A stretch of 32,726 bases of DNA, from the NCBI GenBank assembly GCA_042090305.1, contig JBELJQ010000018.1, positions 1 through 32,726 of the forward strand, given 5' to 3'. This document shows, one piece after another, positions 8,679-17,433 of this stretch. Position 1 is the stretch's first letter; each line of letters begins with the position of its first letter. Below the pieces are notes generated by a model, which did no database searches, was not told where the DNA came from, and saw nothing but the letters and a program-made list of their open reading frames with translations. The stretch comes from TMED13 sp042090305. Its GTDB lineage: Bacteria > Pseudomonadota > Alphaproteobacteria > Methylaequorales > Methylaequoraceae. The position numbers were made by a program, and so were the translations under genes.

Positions 8679-9475
8679 GACTTAATATTAGAAAACAGTT
8701 TGAAAAAGTTTTCGGTTGTAACTTTTGCCATTTTTTCATAACTGATATTTTTTATTTCTGCTAACTTTTGTAATGTGTACTTAACATATGAAGGTTCATT
8801 TCTCTTTCCCCGATAAGGCATAGGAGATAAGTAAGGAGAGTCTGTTTCAACCAATAACCTGTTCAAAGGAATGTAGTTCACTATATCAACAATATCTTTA
8901 GCGTTTTTAAATGTAATTATCCCTGCTAAAGATATATAAAACCCTTGATTTAATGCTGCCTCAGCAACTTCTTTCGTTGAAGTAAAACAATGGATTAGGC
9001 CTTTCACTTTATTTTCCTCATTAAGATTCTTAAGTATTTTTATTGTATCTGATTCAGCAGATCTTGTATGCACTATAACGGGTACACCTGTTTCCTTTGA
9101 AACCATTAAATGAGTTTCAAAATACTTAATTTGATTAATTCTATTATCTTCTTCTCTAAAAAAATCTAGACCTGTTTCACCTAAACCTATAACTTTTGTT
9201 TTTTTTAGATTGATTTTTAAAGTTTCCTCTAAGCTTTTTAAATTAAGATCATTAACTTTTTTTGGTACATTATTTGGGTGTATTCCTGTTGTACACCATA
9301 TATTTTCAAATCTTTTTGAAATATCATGAATATTTTGAAAATTTTCAAAATCAACTGAAATGCTTAGCATGTAGTCTACGGCATTTTGCTTTGCCCTTTC
9401 AACTATCTCATCAAGCTCGCCATCAAAGTCTTTAAAATCAAGATGACAATGTGAATCTACAATTTTATTTTTCAT
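8675..9475 (-). CDS. tatD: TatD family metal-dependent DNase
   Basis: A 266-aa TIM-barrel hydrolase of the TatD/YcfH family, at normal length. Metal ligands are visible in order: SHCHLDF (8-14; His9, His11), GLGETGLDF with Glu100, VIVHTR near 136-141, LIHCFTS near 160-166, and LLVETDSPYLSPMPYRGKRNEPSYV near 208-232 with the metal-binding Asp. TatD proteins are 3'-5' exonucleases or deoxyribonucleases linked to DNA repair or degradation in the cytosol. The reading frame overlaps metG by 11 bp upstream and the MBL gene by 4 bp downstream, showing tight translational coupling. The position between metG and an MBL hydrolase is a conserved bacterial arrangement. Confidence 0.93.
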   Translation of the reverse strand: MKNKIVDSHCHLDFKDFDGELDEIVERAKQNAVDYMLSISVDFENFQNIHDISKRFENIWCTTGIHPNNVPKKVNDLNLKSLEETLKINLKKTKVIGLGETGLDFFREEDNRINQIKYFETHLMVSKETGVPVIVHTRSAESDTIKILKNLNEENKVKGLIHCFTSTKEVAEAALNQGFYISLAGIITFKNAKDIVDIVNYIPLNRLLVETDSPYLSPMPYRGKRNEPSYVKYTLQKLAEIKNISYEKMAKVTTENFFKLFSNIKS

Positions 9476-10988
9476 ACCTAGGAAATAATGCTAACGGTTT
9501 ATTAAAAACATGTCCTTTTTTCAACACATTTTTGTAGTTAAGACAATCAAAATCTCTTTTTTCTAAATTTATATTTAACAAATCCAATAACTTTATCGAA
9601 AAGTCTGGAATAAACGGCTGAAGATAAATACCTATTATTCTAAATGATTCAACAAGAACTGAGAGTGTTTTAGCTGCTTCCTCTGGGTTTTTTTTAAATG
9701 TTTTCCATGGTTCGCTTTTGTCCATAAATCTATTCATATCATCTATATAAAAAAATATTTCTTCTAAACATTTACTTATATGAAATCTTTCAAATTTATT
9801 TTCTAAACTCTCTAAAATTGAATAGCCTTTTTCTATCAAATCAAACCCATCATCATTTTTTAATGGAGTAAGTGGTAATTTTTGTTCAAAGTTTTTACTT
9901 AAGAACTTCATTACTCTCTGAATTAAATTTCCAAGATTATTAGATAAATCTGAATTTATTCTATTTAAAAAGGAGGTTTCAGAAAAATCTCCATCATTAC
10001 CTAGGGGAACCTCCCTAAGTAAAAAATATTTAAATTGATCCAAACCAAAATTTTCTACCATCTCATTAGGATCGATTGTATTACCAAGTGATTTGGATAT
10101 TTTTTTTCCATTATTAGTCCACCAACCATGAGCAACTATTTTTTTAGGAGTTTTAAAACCAGCTGCCATTAATAGTGCTGGCCAATATACAGCATGAAAT
10201 TTTAAAATGTCTTTCCCGATAATATGATATGAATTCTCCCAATAAGTAAGTTTATTACCCATATCTGGATAGCCTAAAGAAGTTAAATAGTTTACTAACG
10301 CATCAATCCATACATACATTATATGATTAGATTCCTTGACTTTAATACCCCAATTAAAACTATTTCTTGAAATAGATAGGTCCCTTAATCCCGATCTAAC
10401 AAAACTTTTAACTTCATTATACCTAGATGAAGGTGTAACAAAATCAGGGTGTTGATCATAGAAATTAAGTAATTTTTCTTGCCAATCTGATAATTTAAAA
10501 AAATAACTTTCTTCCTCAATCCACTCAACAAGTTCACCATCAATTGTTTCAAACTTTTTTTCACCAATTTTTTTTAGTTCTTTTTCGTGGTAAAATGATT
10601 CATCTTTTATTGAATACCAACCGCTATATTTATCCATATAAATTTGTCCATTTTTATTTAACAAACTCCAAAACTCAGTTGCAGCAGCTTTATGTCTAGC
10701 TTCAGTGGTTCTGATAAAATCAGTATTGGAAAGTTTAAGAGTTTGAGTTAATTCTCTGAAATTCTTTGATACTTCATCAACAAAATCTTTAGGATCTTTA
10801 TTTTTTAAGTTTGCTGCTTTTTCTACTTTTAGACCATGTTCGTCGGTTCCGGTTGTAAAAAGAACATCATATTTTTTTAATCTATAAAATCTTGAAATTG
10901 TATCACAAATAATAGAAGTATATGCATGACCAATATGAGGTAAGTCATTTACATAAAATATTGGTGTTGTAATATAAATTTTTTTCAT
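9465..10988 (-). CDS. metG: methionyl-tRNA synthetase
   Basis: A 507-aa class I aminoacyl-tRNA synthetase that charges tRNA-Met. It begins TTPIFYVNDLPHIGHAYTS (7-25), carrying the HIGH motif at 18-21, and has TGTDEHGLKVEKAA in the connective region and KISKSLGNTIDP near residue 300 as the KMSKS loop. The insertion region lacks CxxC zinc knuckles, and the protein ends after the alpha-helical anticodon-binding domain with no C-terminal tRNA-binding EMAP domain. This is the short form common in alphaproteobacteria. The start ATG (10986-10988) follows the holB stop with no gap. Confidence 0.96.
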   Translation of the reverse strand: MKKIYITTPIFYVNDLPHIGHAYTSIICDTISRFYRLKKYDVLFTTGTDEHGLKVEKAANLKNKDPKDFVDEVSKNFRELTQTLKLSNTDFIRTTEARHKAAATEFWSLLNKNGQIYMDKYSGWYSIKDESFYHEKELKKIGEKKFETIDGELVEWIEEESYFFKLSDWQEKLLNFYDQHPDFVTPSSRYNEVKSFVRSGLRDLSISRNSFNWGIKVKESNHIMYVWIDALVNYLTSLGYPDMGNKLTYWENSYHIIGKDILKFHAVYWPALLMAAGFKTPKKIVAHGWWTNNGKKISKSLGNTIDPNEMVENFGLDQFKYFLLREVPLGNDGDFSETSFLNRINSDLSNNLGNLIQRVMKFLSKNFEQKLPLTPLKNDDGFDLIEKGYSILESLENKFERFHISKCLEEIFFYIDDMNRFMDKSEPWKTFKKNPEEAAKTLSVLVESFRIIGIYLQPFIPDFSIKLLDLLNINLEKRDFDCLNYKNVLKKGHVFNKPLALFPRYEK

Positions 10989-11858
10989 TTATTTTTTAAT
11001 TTTAAAGAACTCCATGAAAACAATTAGAAGTTGATTCTTGAGATCTGATTGATTATTTTCGATATGAATATTCTTAATAAATTTTAAAAGTTTAAAAGAT
11101 TTTTCTGTATTGTTGTATTGATTAAAGTTATTTATTAACAATTTTTTAATTCTATAATAAATTATATCAATAACTATATAATAATTTTTGCTTGTATCCT
11201 TAGAAATCAATAAAACTAAACTTTCTAGATCATTAATTTTAAATGTTTGACTATCTAATAATTCTTTCGTCTTTTCTATCAATAGAATACATTCTTCACT
11301 TATTATTGTAGTTAGTCTTGAAATACTTCCTTTAATTAAATATTCATTTTCTAATAGAAAATTTTTATCAATATTCATCTCATTTTTTTTTGAAAAGTCC
11401 AATAAATCCTTAATAGTTAAATCGTTAAATTTTAAAAGGTTACATCTTGAAGTTATAGTTTTAGGAAGTTTTTTTATATTTTCTACTATCATAATAATTA
11501 TTGTATCTTCTGGAGGTTCTTCAAGAGTTTTTAAAAGAGCATTAAAAGAATTGAAATTTAATAAATCAGCATTATCAATAATTACAAAGTTTTTATCATT
11601 TGCTTCAGTATTTGTTAAAAAAGTATGCCTTACTAATTCTCTAATATCATCTACCGATGTTTTATTATCACATGATAACTCATAAACTTTGTTAAGATTA
11701 TTAATAATACCAACACTATTTTTTAAAAAGGAAAATAATGTCGAATACTTACCAATTCCTTTTTTGCCAAAAAAAATCCAGGATTGGTGTATTGTTTTTA
11801 AATCAATTCCATTTAAAAACTTTTTTTGCTTTTCATGACCAACAATTATTTTAGACAT
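10989..11858 (-). CDS. holB: DNA polymerase III delta' subunit
   Basis: A 289-aa AAA+ clamp-loader subunit. The opening IVGHEKQKKFL resembles delta'. A P-loop-like GKKGIGKYS is at 31-39, FVIIDNADLLNFNSFNALLKTLEEPP forms the Walker B/sensor region near 107-132, and TITSRCNLLKF contains the SRC motif of clamp loaders. The four zinc-binding cysteines seen in many delta'/tau subunits are absent. The C-terminal collar domain is present but diverged. Placement between tmk and metG is the conserved tmk-holB order and supports the call. It is separated from tmk by 4 bp and abuts metG. Confidence 0.9.
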   Translation of the reverse strand: MSKIIVGHEKQKKFLNGIDLKTIHQSWIFFGKKGIGKYSTLFSFLKNSVGIINNLNKVYELSCDNKTSVDDIRELVRHTFLTNTEANDKNFVIIDNADLLNFNSFNALLKTLEEPPEDTIIIMIVENIKKLPKTITSRCNLLKFNDLTIKDLLDFSKKNEMNIDKNFLLENEYLIKGSISRLTTIISEECILLIEKTKELLDSQTFKINDLESLVLLISKDTSKNYYIVIDIIYYRIKKLLINNFNQYNNTEKSFKLLKFIKNIHIENNQSDLKNQLLIVFMEFFKIKK

Positions 11859-11862
11859 AGCT

Positions 11863-12504
11863 CTATATAGAATATGGTAATTCTTTTTTGAATGTTTTTC
11901 TTAAATTAATTTTATCTATTATCTCTTTATGAACAATTTGAATAGGTTTAGATGCATCTATTAATATAACTTTCTTATCAGTTTTAGATAAATTAAGAAA
12001 TTCTTTTTGGATTTTATTATGAAATTTTAAACCTTTTTTTTCATATTTTATTTCGTTACTCTTTTTTTCTAAACTTCTGGTTATACCTTTTTTTGGATCT
12101 AAGTTTAGTAAAAAAGTAACATTAGGCACTAAACTAAATGCAAATTCTTTATGAAGGATATTTAACTTTCTTTTTGATATTTTATTCAACGCAATTTGAT
12201 AACAAATTGTAGAGTGAATAAATCTATCACAAATTACAGTCTTATTCTTTAATGCGGGAATAATTAGCTTGGATAGGTGTTCGTGACGCGATGCATAAAT
12301 GAGAAGTAATTCAGTTTCTGGCAGAAAGTCTGAATATTTTTCATTTACTATTAATCTTCTTATTATTTCGGCCTCCTTGGTACCTCCAGGCTCTCTAGTA
12401 ATTATATTTTTTTCTTTAATCTTATTTAATGATTTTGATAAATAATTGGCCTGAGAAGACTTTCCAACTCCTTCTCCGCCTTCAAATGATAAAAAAACAC
12501 CCAT
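11863..12504 (-). CDS. tmk: thymidylate kinase
   Basis: A 213-aa P-loop kinase converting dTMP to dTDP with ATP. Visible motifs are the Walker A loop FEGGEGVGKSSQA (7-19), the ITREPGGTKEAEIIR loop (about 36-50) characteristic of TMP kinases, and the VICDRFIHSTICYQ segment near 90-103 with the DR(Y/F) dTMP-binding motif. Length is normal. The start overlaps the carboxypeptidase stop by one base (TAATG), indicating translational coupling. Tmk next to holB is a widely conserved gene pair. Confidence 0.94.
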   Translation of the reverse strand: MGVFLSFEGGEGVGKSSQANYLSKSLNKIKEKNIITREPGGTKEAEIIRRLIVNEKYSDFLPETELLLIYASRHEHLSKLIIPALKNKTVICDRFIHSTICYQIALNKISKRKLNILHKEFAFSLVPNVTFLLNLDPKKGITRSLEKKSNEIKYEKKGLKFHNKIQKEFLNLSKTDKKVILIDASKPIQIVHKEIIDKINLRKTFKKELPYSI

Positions 12505-13646
12505 TACTCAGCGAATATACTATCCCCTAAAATTAGATATTTAAAATTATAATAAATTTTAGGAAAAAAAGAGATTTTATTTATATTATCCTTTGCGTAC
12601 AAATTAAATTGAGCAATTTTTATTTCTGTGTTTTTCTTCTTTACAGTTAACTCTGCAACTATCTGACCTTCTTTGATTGGAGCTAACAGCGGACGTTTAT
12701 GTTTAATAAATATAGAAATTTGATTATTTATTTTTTTTGGTATTGTTATCATTAAATCTTCTTGAGAAACAACATCTAATAATTTTTTTTTCCCATTCCA
12801 TACGTTCAAAGATTTTAGTACCTCACTTTTATTGGCTATAATTATATTTGAATACTGATTTAATGCAATTTTCGCAAGCTCTTCTGACTCACTTGCTCGT
12901 CTTTTTGAGCTCTTCAAACCATTTAGAATAACTATGACTCTTCTATCGTCTTTAACAACTGAAGCAACCAATCCATACCCTCCCAGTGAAGTGTGTCCTG
13001 TTTTTAAACCATCAGAAATAAGATTACTAAATAGCATGGGATTTCTATTAATTTGCTTTATTTTATTATAGGTAAATTCCTTTTCAGAGTAATAGTGATA
13101 AAATTCAGGAAAATCTTCAATTGTTTTTATTGTTAATGTAAGTAAATCCTCGACTGTCATTAAGTGTTCAGGATCTGGCCACCCAGTTGAATTTTTAAAA
13201 TTAGAGTTTTTAAGACCAATTTCTTCAGCAAGAATATTAAGTTCATCTGCAAACGCTTCTTCGCTTCCTGAGATTGCTTCTGCAACTACAATGCACGCAT
13301 CATTTCCCGATTGCACAATTATTCCTCTGATTAAATCTTCAACACTTACTAAAGAGTTAAGATTTACAAACATTCTTGAACCGCCCTTTTTCCATGCCTT
13401 TTTTGATACTTTAAATTTGTCTGTTAACAAAACCTCACCTTCTTTTATTTTTTTAAATAAATAATAAAGAGTCATAATTTTACTCATAGAACTTGGCGAA
13501 ACTAATTCTTTTGAATTTTTCTCAAAGATTATTGATTTTGTTTGATAATCATACACAATGGCCTGCTTAGCAGTTGTTTCAAAGGAAAGTACTTTTTCAA
13601 AGAATATTAAGTTCAATAAAAATATTATGAAAAAATATTTAGTCAT
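12504..13646 (-). CDS. D-alanyl-D-alanine carboxypeptidase (PBP5/6 family)
   Basis: A 380-aa serine DD-peptidase. It has a signal peptide (MTKYFFIIFLLNLIFFEKVLS) and the three penicillin-binding motifs: SxxK as SMSK (53-56), SGN in VQSGNDAC (about residue 113) and KTG in SDGLKTGHTSLGG (about 214). The C-terminal part (HKRPLLAPIKEGQIVAELTV) is the beta-rich PBP5 C-terminal domain, followed by a hydrophobic tail that could anchor it in the membrane. It trims the terminal D-Ala from peptidoglycan stem peptides in the periplasm. It lies 2 bp after rlpA and overlaps tmk by one base. Confidence 0.93.
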   Translation of the reverse strand: MTKYFFIIFLLNLIFFEKVLSFETTAKQAIVYDYQTKSIIFEKNSKELVSPSSMSKIMTLYYLFKKIKEGEVLLTDKFKVSKKAWKKGGSRMFVNLNSLVSVEDLIRGIIVQSGNDACIVVAEAISGSEEAFADELNILAEEIGLKNSNFKNSTGWPDPEHLMTVEDLLTLTIKTIEDFPEFYHYYSEKEFTYNKIKQINRNPMLFSNLISDGLKTGHTSLGGYGLVASVVKDDRRVIVILNGLKSSKRRASESEELAKIALNQYSNIIIANKSEVLKSLNVWNGKKKLLDVVSQEDLMITIPKKINNQISIFIKHKRPLLAPIKEGQIVAELTVKKKNTEIKIAQFNLYAKDNINKISFFPKIYYNFKYLILGDSIFAE

Positions 13647-13648
13647 AT

Positions 13649-14530
13649 TTAATTTACTACTAGATGACTTGATGTATAACCAAGATCAAATAGTTTGGTT
13701 TTAATTGTATTTGCAATGTCTAGGTTTGTTAATGGACCAATTCTTACTCTATAAAGATATTTATTATTAATAAATATTCTCTCAACATATGCTTTAAACT
13801 CCGATAATTTTTTTGTTAATGACTTTGCATTTCTGTGATCACTAAATGCACCAACCTGAATTAAAAGAGGTTTATTGTTTAATATCATATTAGAGTTTTT
13901 ATTGTTTTGGATTATCTCTTGATTCATTGCGGTTTTATTTGTTTCATTATCTAAACTTTTAACTTCAATTTTTTCTACTTTTGCTTTATTGGCTTTCCTA
14001 ACTTTATTAGGATTAGAATTTTTTGCTGCATATATTCTTGATTCATTTTCCATGATCTCAACACGAACTTTAGCTACACCGTTATTAACAAAACCTAATT
14101 CTTCTGCAGCTTTTTTTGATAAATCAATTATTCTATTTCCAGCAAATGGTCCTCTATCGTTAATTCGTATATTTTCAAGGATTATTCCATTCTCTAAATT
14201 TGTAACGCGCACAATGGATGGCATTGGAAGAGTTTTGTGAGCAGCTGAAATTTTATTTTGATCAAATATTTCACCATTAGCTGTTTTTTTTCCATGAAAA
14301 CCTGGGCCATACCATGAAGCAATCCCTACTTCATTATAAGTATAATCAACGGCTGGATAATACCATTTACCATTAATTTTATAAGGATCACCAATCTTAT
14401 ACATTGGATCCTCATCCCAACTTCCAATTTTTTTTGCAGAATTTATTAAAAAAGTTGTTTCTGAACAACTTGTTATTAATGTTGAAAGAATAATTAGCAA
14501 CAGAGATTGATATTTATTATAAAATTTCAT
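13649..14530 (-). CDS. rlpA: RlpA septal lipoprotein with SPOR domain
   Basis: A 293-aa protein with a lipoprotein signal ending in the lipobox LITSC (Cys22). The double-psi beta-barrel domain follows: GIASWYGPGFHGKKTANGE (about 68-86), SAAHKTLPMPSIVRVTNL and INDRGPFAGNRIIDLSKKAA. An Asn/Lys-rich linker leads to a C-terminal SPOR domain (LLIQVGAFSDHRNAKSL to the end). RlpA binds, and in some species cleaves, glycan strands lacking stem peptides at the division septum; SPOR directs it there. It overlaps mltB by 14 bp upstream and precedes a DD-carboxypeptidase by 2 bp, so denuding and trimming enzymes are made together. Confidence 0.93.
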   Translation of the reverse strand: MKFYNKYQSLLLIILSTLITSCSETTFLINSAKKIGSWDEDPMYKIGDPYKINGKWYYPAVDYTYNEVGIASWYGPGFHGKKTANGEIFDQNKISAAHKTLPMPSIVRVTNLENGIILENIRINDRGPFAGNRIIDLSKKAAEELGFVNNGVAKVRVEIMENESRIYAAKNSNPNKVRKANKAKVEKIEVKSLDNETNKTAMNQEIIQNNKNSNMILNNKPLLIQVGAFSDHRNAKSLTKKLSEFKAYVERIFINNKYLYRVRIGPLTNLDIANTIKTKLFDLGYTSSHLVVN

Positions 14531-15497
14531 CTGAAAAAAGAAAAACCGTTAAAGCAAAATAATTTGATCTATTCCAGCCTAATATAACATCAAAGTTTTT
14601 TGAAACAAGATAACAATCATTAAAATTTGAGTCTGGGATCACCAATCTAAGCTTTTGATTGGGCTCATATTCTTTATTCAAATTTATACCAATCTTTTCC
14701 CAATAATCTAAATCATGATATTTTTTTATTTTTGAAAGATCTTTTAACTGTTTATTGACTTTAATATCAACCTTTTCCCCCCAGACAAGATTATCATTCC
14801 AGCCAATCTTTTTTAGGTAATTAGCACCAGACGCCAGTGCATCTTCTTTTGAAAATAAATTTTTTTTTTTATCACCATCAAAATCCACAGCATAGTTCAT
14901 AAAGGTACTGGGCATAAATTGTGTTTGACCAAAGGCGCCAGCCCATGATCCAATAAAGTCCTTACTACTAAAATGACCTTGTTCTAGAATTTTTAAAGAG
15001 TTTTTAAACTCCTTATAAAAAAAACTTGTTCGTCTTCCATCATAAGATAATGATGCAAGGGAACGTAAAATATTAAATTTCCCAGTATATTTTCCGAATG
15101 AAGTCTCAATACCCCATAGGGCAACAATTATTTTAGGATCAACGTTGTATTTTAATTGTATTTTATTTAATAAAGTTCTGTTTGCATTAAATATTTTTAC
15201 TATATCCCTTTTCTTCTTATCATTTAGTACTTTATTCAAATACTGATCAAAAGTAAGTTTAAATTCAGGTTGCTTTCTATCTAACTCAATTACCTTAGGA
15301 TTAAAACTTAAATCATCAATTAATTCGAAGCTAGAGTTAGTATACTTCTCCTTTTCCAATTCTTTTTTAATTTTTATAATCCATTCGTTCCATGATAAAT
15401 CATTTTGCTTTACCTTAGAAAAATCAGGTGTATCTAAACTCTCAGAGAAACAATTAAAGGAAAATAATAATAGCATTAATGAAAGTAAATATTTCAT
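14517..15497 (-). CDS. mltB: lytic murein transglycosylase (MltB/GH103 family)
   Basis: A 326-aa exported enzyme with an N-terminal signal peptide (MKYLLSLMLLLFSFNCFSES). The catalytic Glu131 lies in ALWGIETSFGKYTG (126-139). Further GH103 hallmarks are RRTSFFYKEFKNSLKIL, SKDFIGSWAGAFGQTQFMPSTF and ASGANYLKKIGWN. It cleaves the MurNAc-GlcNAc bond to leave 1,6-anhydro ends. Many alphaproteobacterial relatives carry an extra C-terminal peptidoglycan-binding domain; this one ends soon after the catalytic domain. A Cys16 in the signal region is not in a good lipobox, so lipidation is doubtful. Its ATG overlaps the lldD stop by one base. Confidence 0.92.
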   Translation of the reverse strand: MKYLLSLMLLLFSFNCFSESLDTPDFSKVKQNDLSWNEWIIKIKKELEKEKYTNSSFELIDDLSFNPKVIELDRKQPEFKLTFDQYLNKVLNDKKKRDIVKIFNANRTLLNKIQLKYNVDPKIIVALWGIETSFGKYTGKFNILRSLASLSYDGRRTSFFYKEFKNSLKILEQGHFSSKDFIGSWAGAFGQTQFMPSTFMNYAVDFDGDKKKNLFSKEDALASGANYLKKIGWNDNLVWGEKVDIKVNKQLKDLSKIKKYHDLDYWEKIGINLNKEYEPNQKLRLVIPDSNFNDCYLVSKNFDVILGWNRSNYFALTVFLFSDEIL

Positions 15498-16642
15498 TAA
15501 AAGAACCTTAGTTTGTTTCTACTCAAGTCTGAAATTTTTGTTACACCCATTAATTTCATGTCTCTATTTAATTCATTTTTTAGATTTTCAATACTTTTTT
15601 CAACTCCTTTTTGACCACCAGCAGCTAAAGCGTATAAATAAAGCCTTCCACCTGAACAAGCATCTGCTCCCATAGATAGAGCTTTCAACATATGCGTACC
15701 CCGCCTTATCCCACCATCACAGATAACTTCTATTTTTCCTGAAACACAATCAACTATTTCCTCTAATTGATCAAATGGAGAAGCTGCACCATCGAGTTGT
15801 CTTCCTCCATGATTTGAAATCATAATGGCATCCGCTCCAATATCAATTGCTCTTTTAGCATCCTCTTTTGACATTATACCTTTGAGACAAAAAGTACCTC
15901 CCCATTTTTTTTTTATATTCTCTGCATCTTTCCAATTCATTGTTTGGTCTAACATATTTGAAAAGTAATCAGAAACAGATATTTGAATATCTGTTCCTTC
16001 TTTTACATAATCACTTAAAAATGGGAGATCAAATTTGTCTCTTAATAAATAATTAAATGTCCATTCTGGTGACATAGCAAAACTTAACAAACTTTTCAAA
16101 GTAAGCTTTGGAGGGGATGTAAACCCTGTTTTTAAGTCTCTTTCTCTATTTCCACCTGTTATAGTGTCTACTGTTAGGGCTATAGCATCAATGTTACCTA
16201 TTTTACATTTATCAATCATTGAGTTAGTGAGACCTCTGTCTTTATGGAAATATAATTGAAAAATCTTTGGTGCATTGATATTTTTAATTTTTTCTAATGA
16301 TATGGTTGATAATGATGATATTCCAAAAAAGGTATTAAATTTCTCTGCAGCTCGAGCAACTGCTAATTCGCCACTATAATGAAAAAGTCTTTGTAGAGCT
16401 GTTGGCGAAAGAAAGAAGGGTAAATCTATTTTTTTATTAAAAACTTTGATTCCAAGATCAATATTCTCAACATTATTTAAAACATTTGGAATTAAAGAAC
16501 ATTTATTAAATGATTCTGTGTTTCTTTTATAAGTCACTTCATCATCAGCTGCCCCGTCTATATAGTGGAAAATAGGTGATGGTAATTTTCTTTTTGCAAG
16601 AAGTCTAAAATCATTTACATTATGGCAGTTATTTATTTGCAT
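15497..16642 (-). CDS. lldD: FMN-dependent L-lactate dehydrogenase / alpha-hydroxy-acid oxidase
   Basis: A 381-aa FMN-dependent alpha-hydroxy-acid dehydrogenase at normal length. Hallmarks in order are HYIDGAADDEVTYKRN, LSPTALQRLFHYSGE, LQLYFHKDRG-like FMN contacts, ALTVDTITGGNRERDL, the active-site ISNHGGRQLDGA with the catalytic His, and VICDGGIRRGTHMLKALSMGAD. It oxidises L-lactate or another 2-hydroxy acid, passing electrons to the respiratory chain. The frame is open to 16666, but conserved residues begin at MQINNCHNVNDFR, so ATG 16640-16642 is chosen. That leaves 9 bp to the divergent methyltransferase start. It heads the nine-gene operon, an unusual leader for cell-wall and replication genes. 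Substrate specificity (lactate, glycolate or mandelate) is not resolved. Confidence 0.9.
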   Translation of the reverse strand: MQINNCHNVNDFRLLAKRKLPSPIFHYIDGAADDEVTYKRNTESFNKCSLIPNVLNNVENIDLGIKVFNKKIDLPFFLSPTALQRLFHYSGELAVARAAEKFNTFFGISSLSTISLEKIKNINAPKIFQLYFHKDRGLTNSMIDKCKIGNIDAIALTVDTITGGNRERDLKTGFTSPPKLTLKSLLSFAMSPEWTFNYLLRDKFDLPFLSDYVKEGTDIQISVSDYFSNMLDQTMNWKDAENIKKKWGGTFCLKGIMSKEDAKRAIDIGADAIMISNHGGRQLDGAASPFDQLEEIVDCVSGKIEVICDGGIRRGTHMLKALSMGADACSGGRLYLYALAAGGQKGVEKSIENLKNELNRDMKLMGVTKISDLSRNKLRFF

Positions 16643-16651
16643 AGATATATT

Positions 16652-17419
16652 ATGGATAATATACAAAAAAAATTACTTTTAAAAAAAAAAAAAAGAATTC
16701 TTTCAATTTTAAACCTAGTTTCAAGTTTTGATCAGACTAAAATTCTATTTGATGGGAATAAAGATGATAAATTTTCTAAAATTTTAAATACTTCATTAAT
16801 GACTTCATTGTCTAACAAAACATCGTTAAATGACACTTTTCTCATGATGAAAGGACTAACAGGTAGAAAATATAGAATGATGATAAATTCACTTATTAAT
16901 TTACTTAATAAACCTAGTTATATTGAAATTGGTTCATGGTTGGGTTCATCTGCTTGCTCAGCCTCATATAACAATAATTTAAAGATAACATGTATTGATA
17001 ATTGGTCTCAGAATTTTAGCCCAAAATTAAATCCAAAGACCGAATTTACAAAAAATATAAATAAGGCTCTCTCAAAAGAATCAAAAATTGACATAATTAA
17101 TAAGGATTTTAGAGAGGTTGATTATGAAAAACTTGAACAGCATGATGTATTTTTTATGGATGGACCCCATCATTATCAGGATCATTTTGATGCAATATGT
17201 TTAATTCAACCTGCTTTGAAAGATAGGCATATAATGATTATAGATGATTGGAATTGGAAACAAGTAAGAAATGCTACATTTGACTCTATAAAAAAAAATA
17301 AATTAGAGATTATATCTTTTGTCGAAATTAGAACAACTCAGGATGATTCCAGTGCACTAATTATTGGTGAAAACAGTGATTGGCATCAAGGCTGTATTTT
17401 TTTAAACATAAAAAAGTAA
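16652..17419 (+). CDS. class I SAM-dependent methyltransferase-like protein
   Basis: About 255 aa from the ATG at 16652 (the frame is open to an ATG at 16622, which would overlap lldD further). The Rossmann motif is YIEIGSWLGSSACSASY, followed by ITCIDNW (acidic end of strand 2), VFFMDGPHHYQDHFDAI and IMIIDDWNWKQVRNA. This resembles the Methyltransf_24 group often found with surface glycan or small-molecule modification; the substrate is unknown. The N-terminal coding region contains a run of 14 A (16681-16694) encoding part of a KKKK stretch, prone to slippage. No SD is seen. The gene ends in a hairpin shared with the opposing small ORF. Confidence 0.75.
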   Translation: MDNIQKKLLLKKKKRILSILNLVSSFDQTKILFDGNKDDKFSKILNTSLMTSLSNKTSLNDTFLMMKGLTGRKYRMMINSLINLLNKPSYIEIGSWLGSSACSASYNNNLKITCIDNWSQNFSPKLNPKTEFTKNINKALSKESKIDIINKDFREVDYEKLEQHDVFFMDGPHHYQDHFDAICLIQPALKDRHIMIIDDWNWKQVRNATFDSIKKNKLEIISFVEIRTTQDDSSALIIGENSDWHQGCIFLNIKK

Positions 17420-17433
17420 GCTACTTTTTTTTC
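17410..17433. terminator. bidirectional terminator-like hairpin
   Basis: AAAAAAGTA (17410-17418), loop AGC, TACTTTTTT (17422-17430) form a perfect 9-bp stem with a U-run on either strand. Both converging stop codons lie inside it: TAA of the methyltransferase (17417-17419) and TAG of the small minus-strand ORF (17421-17423). The stem is AT-rich and its loop short, so strength is uncertain. Confidence 0.5.

Noticed and set aside
14860..14870. 11-base T run in mltB as a phase-variation site
   Set aside because: It encodes lysines within a DGDKKKNLF loop of a conserved enzyme; homopolymers of this size are expected in AT-rich coding DNA.
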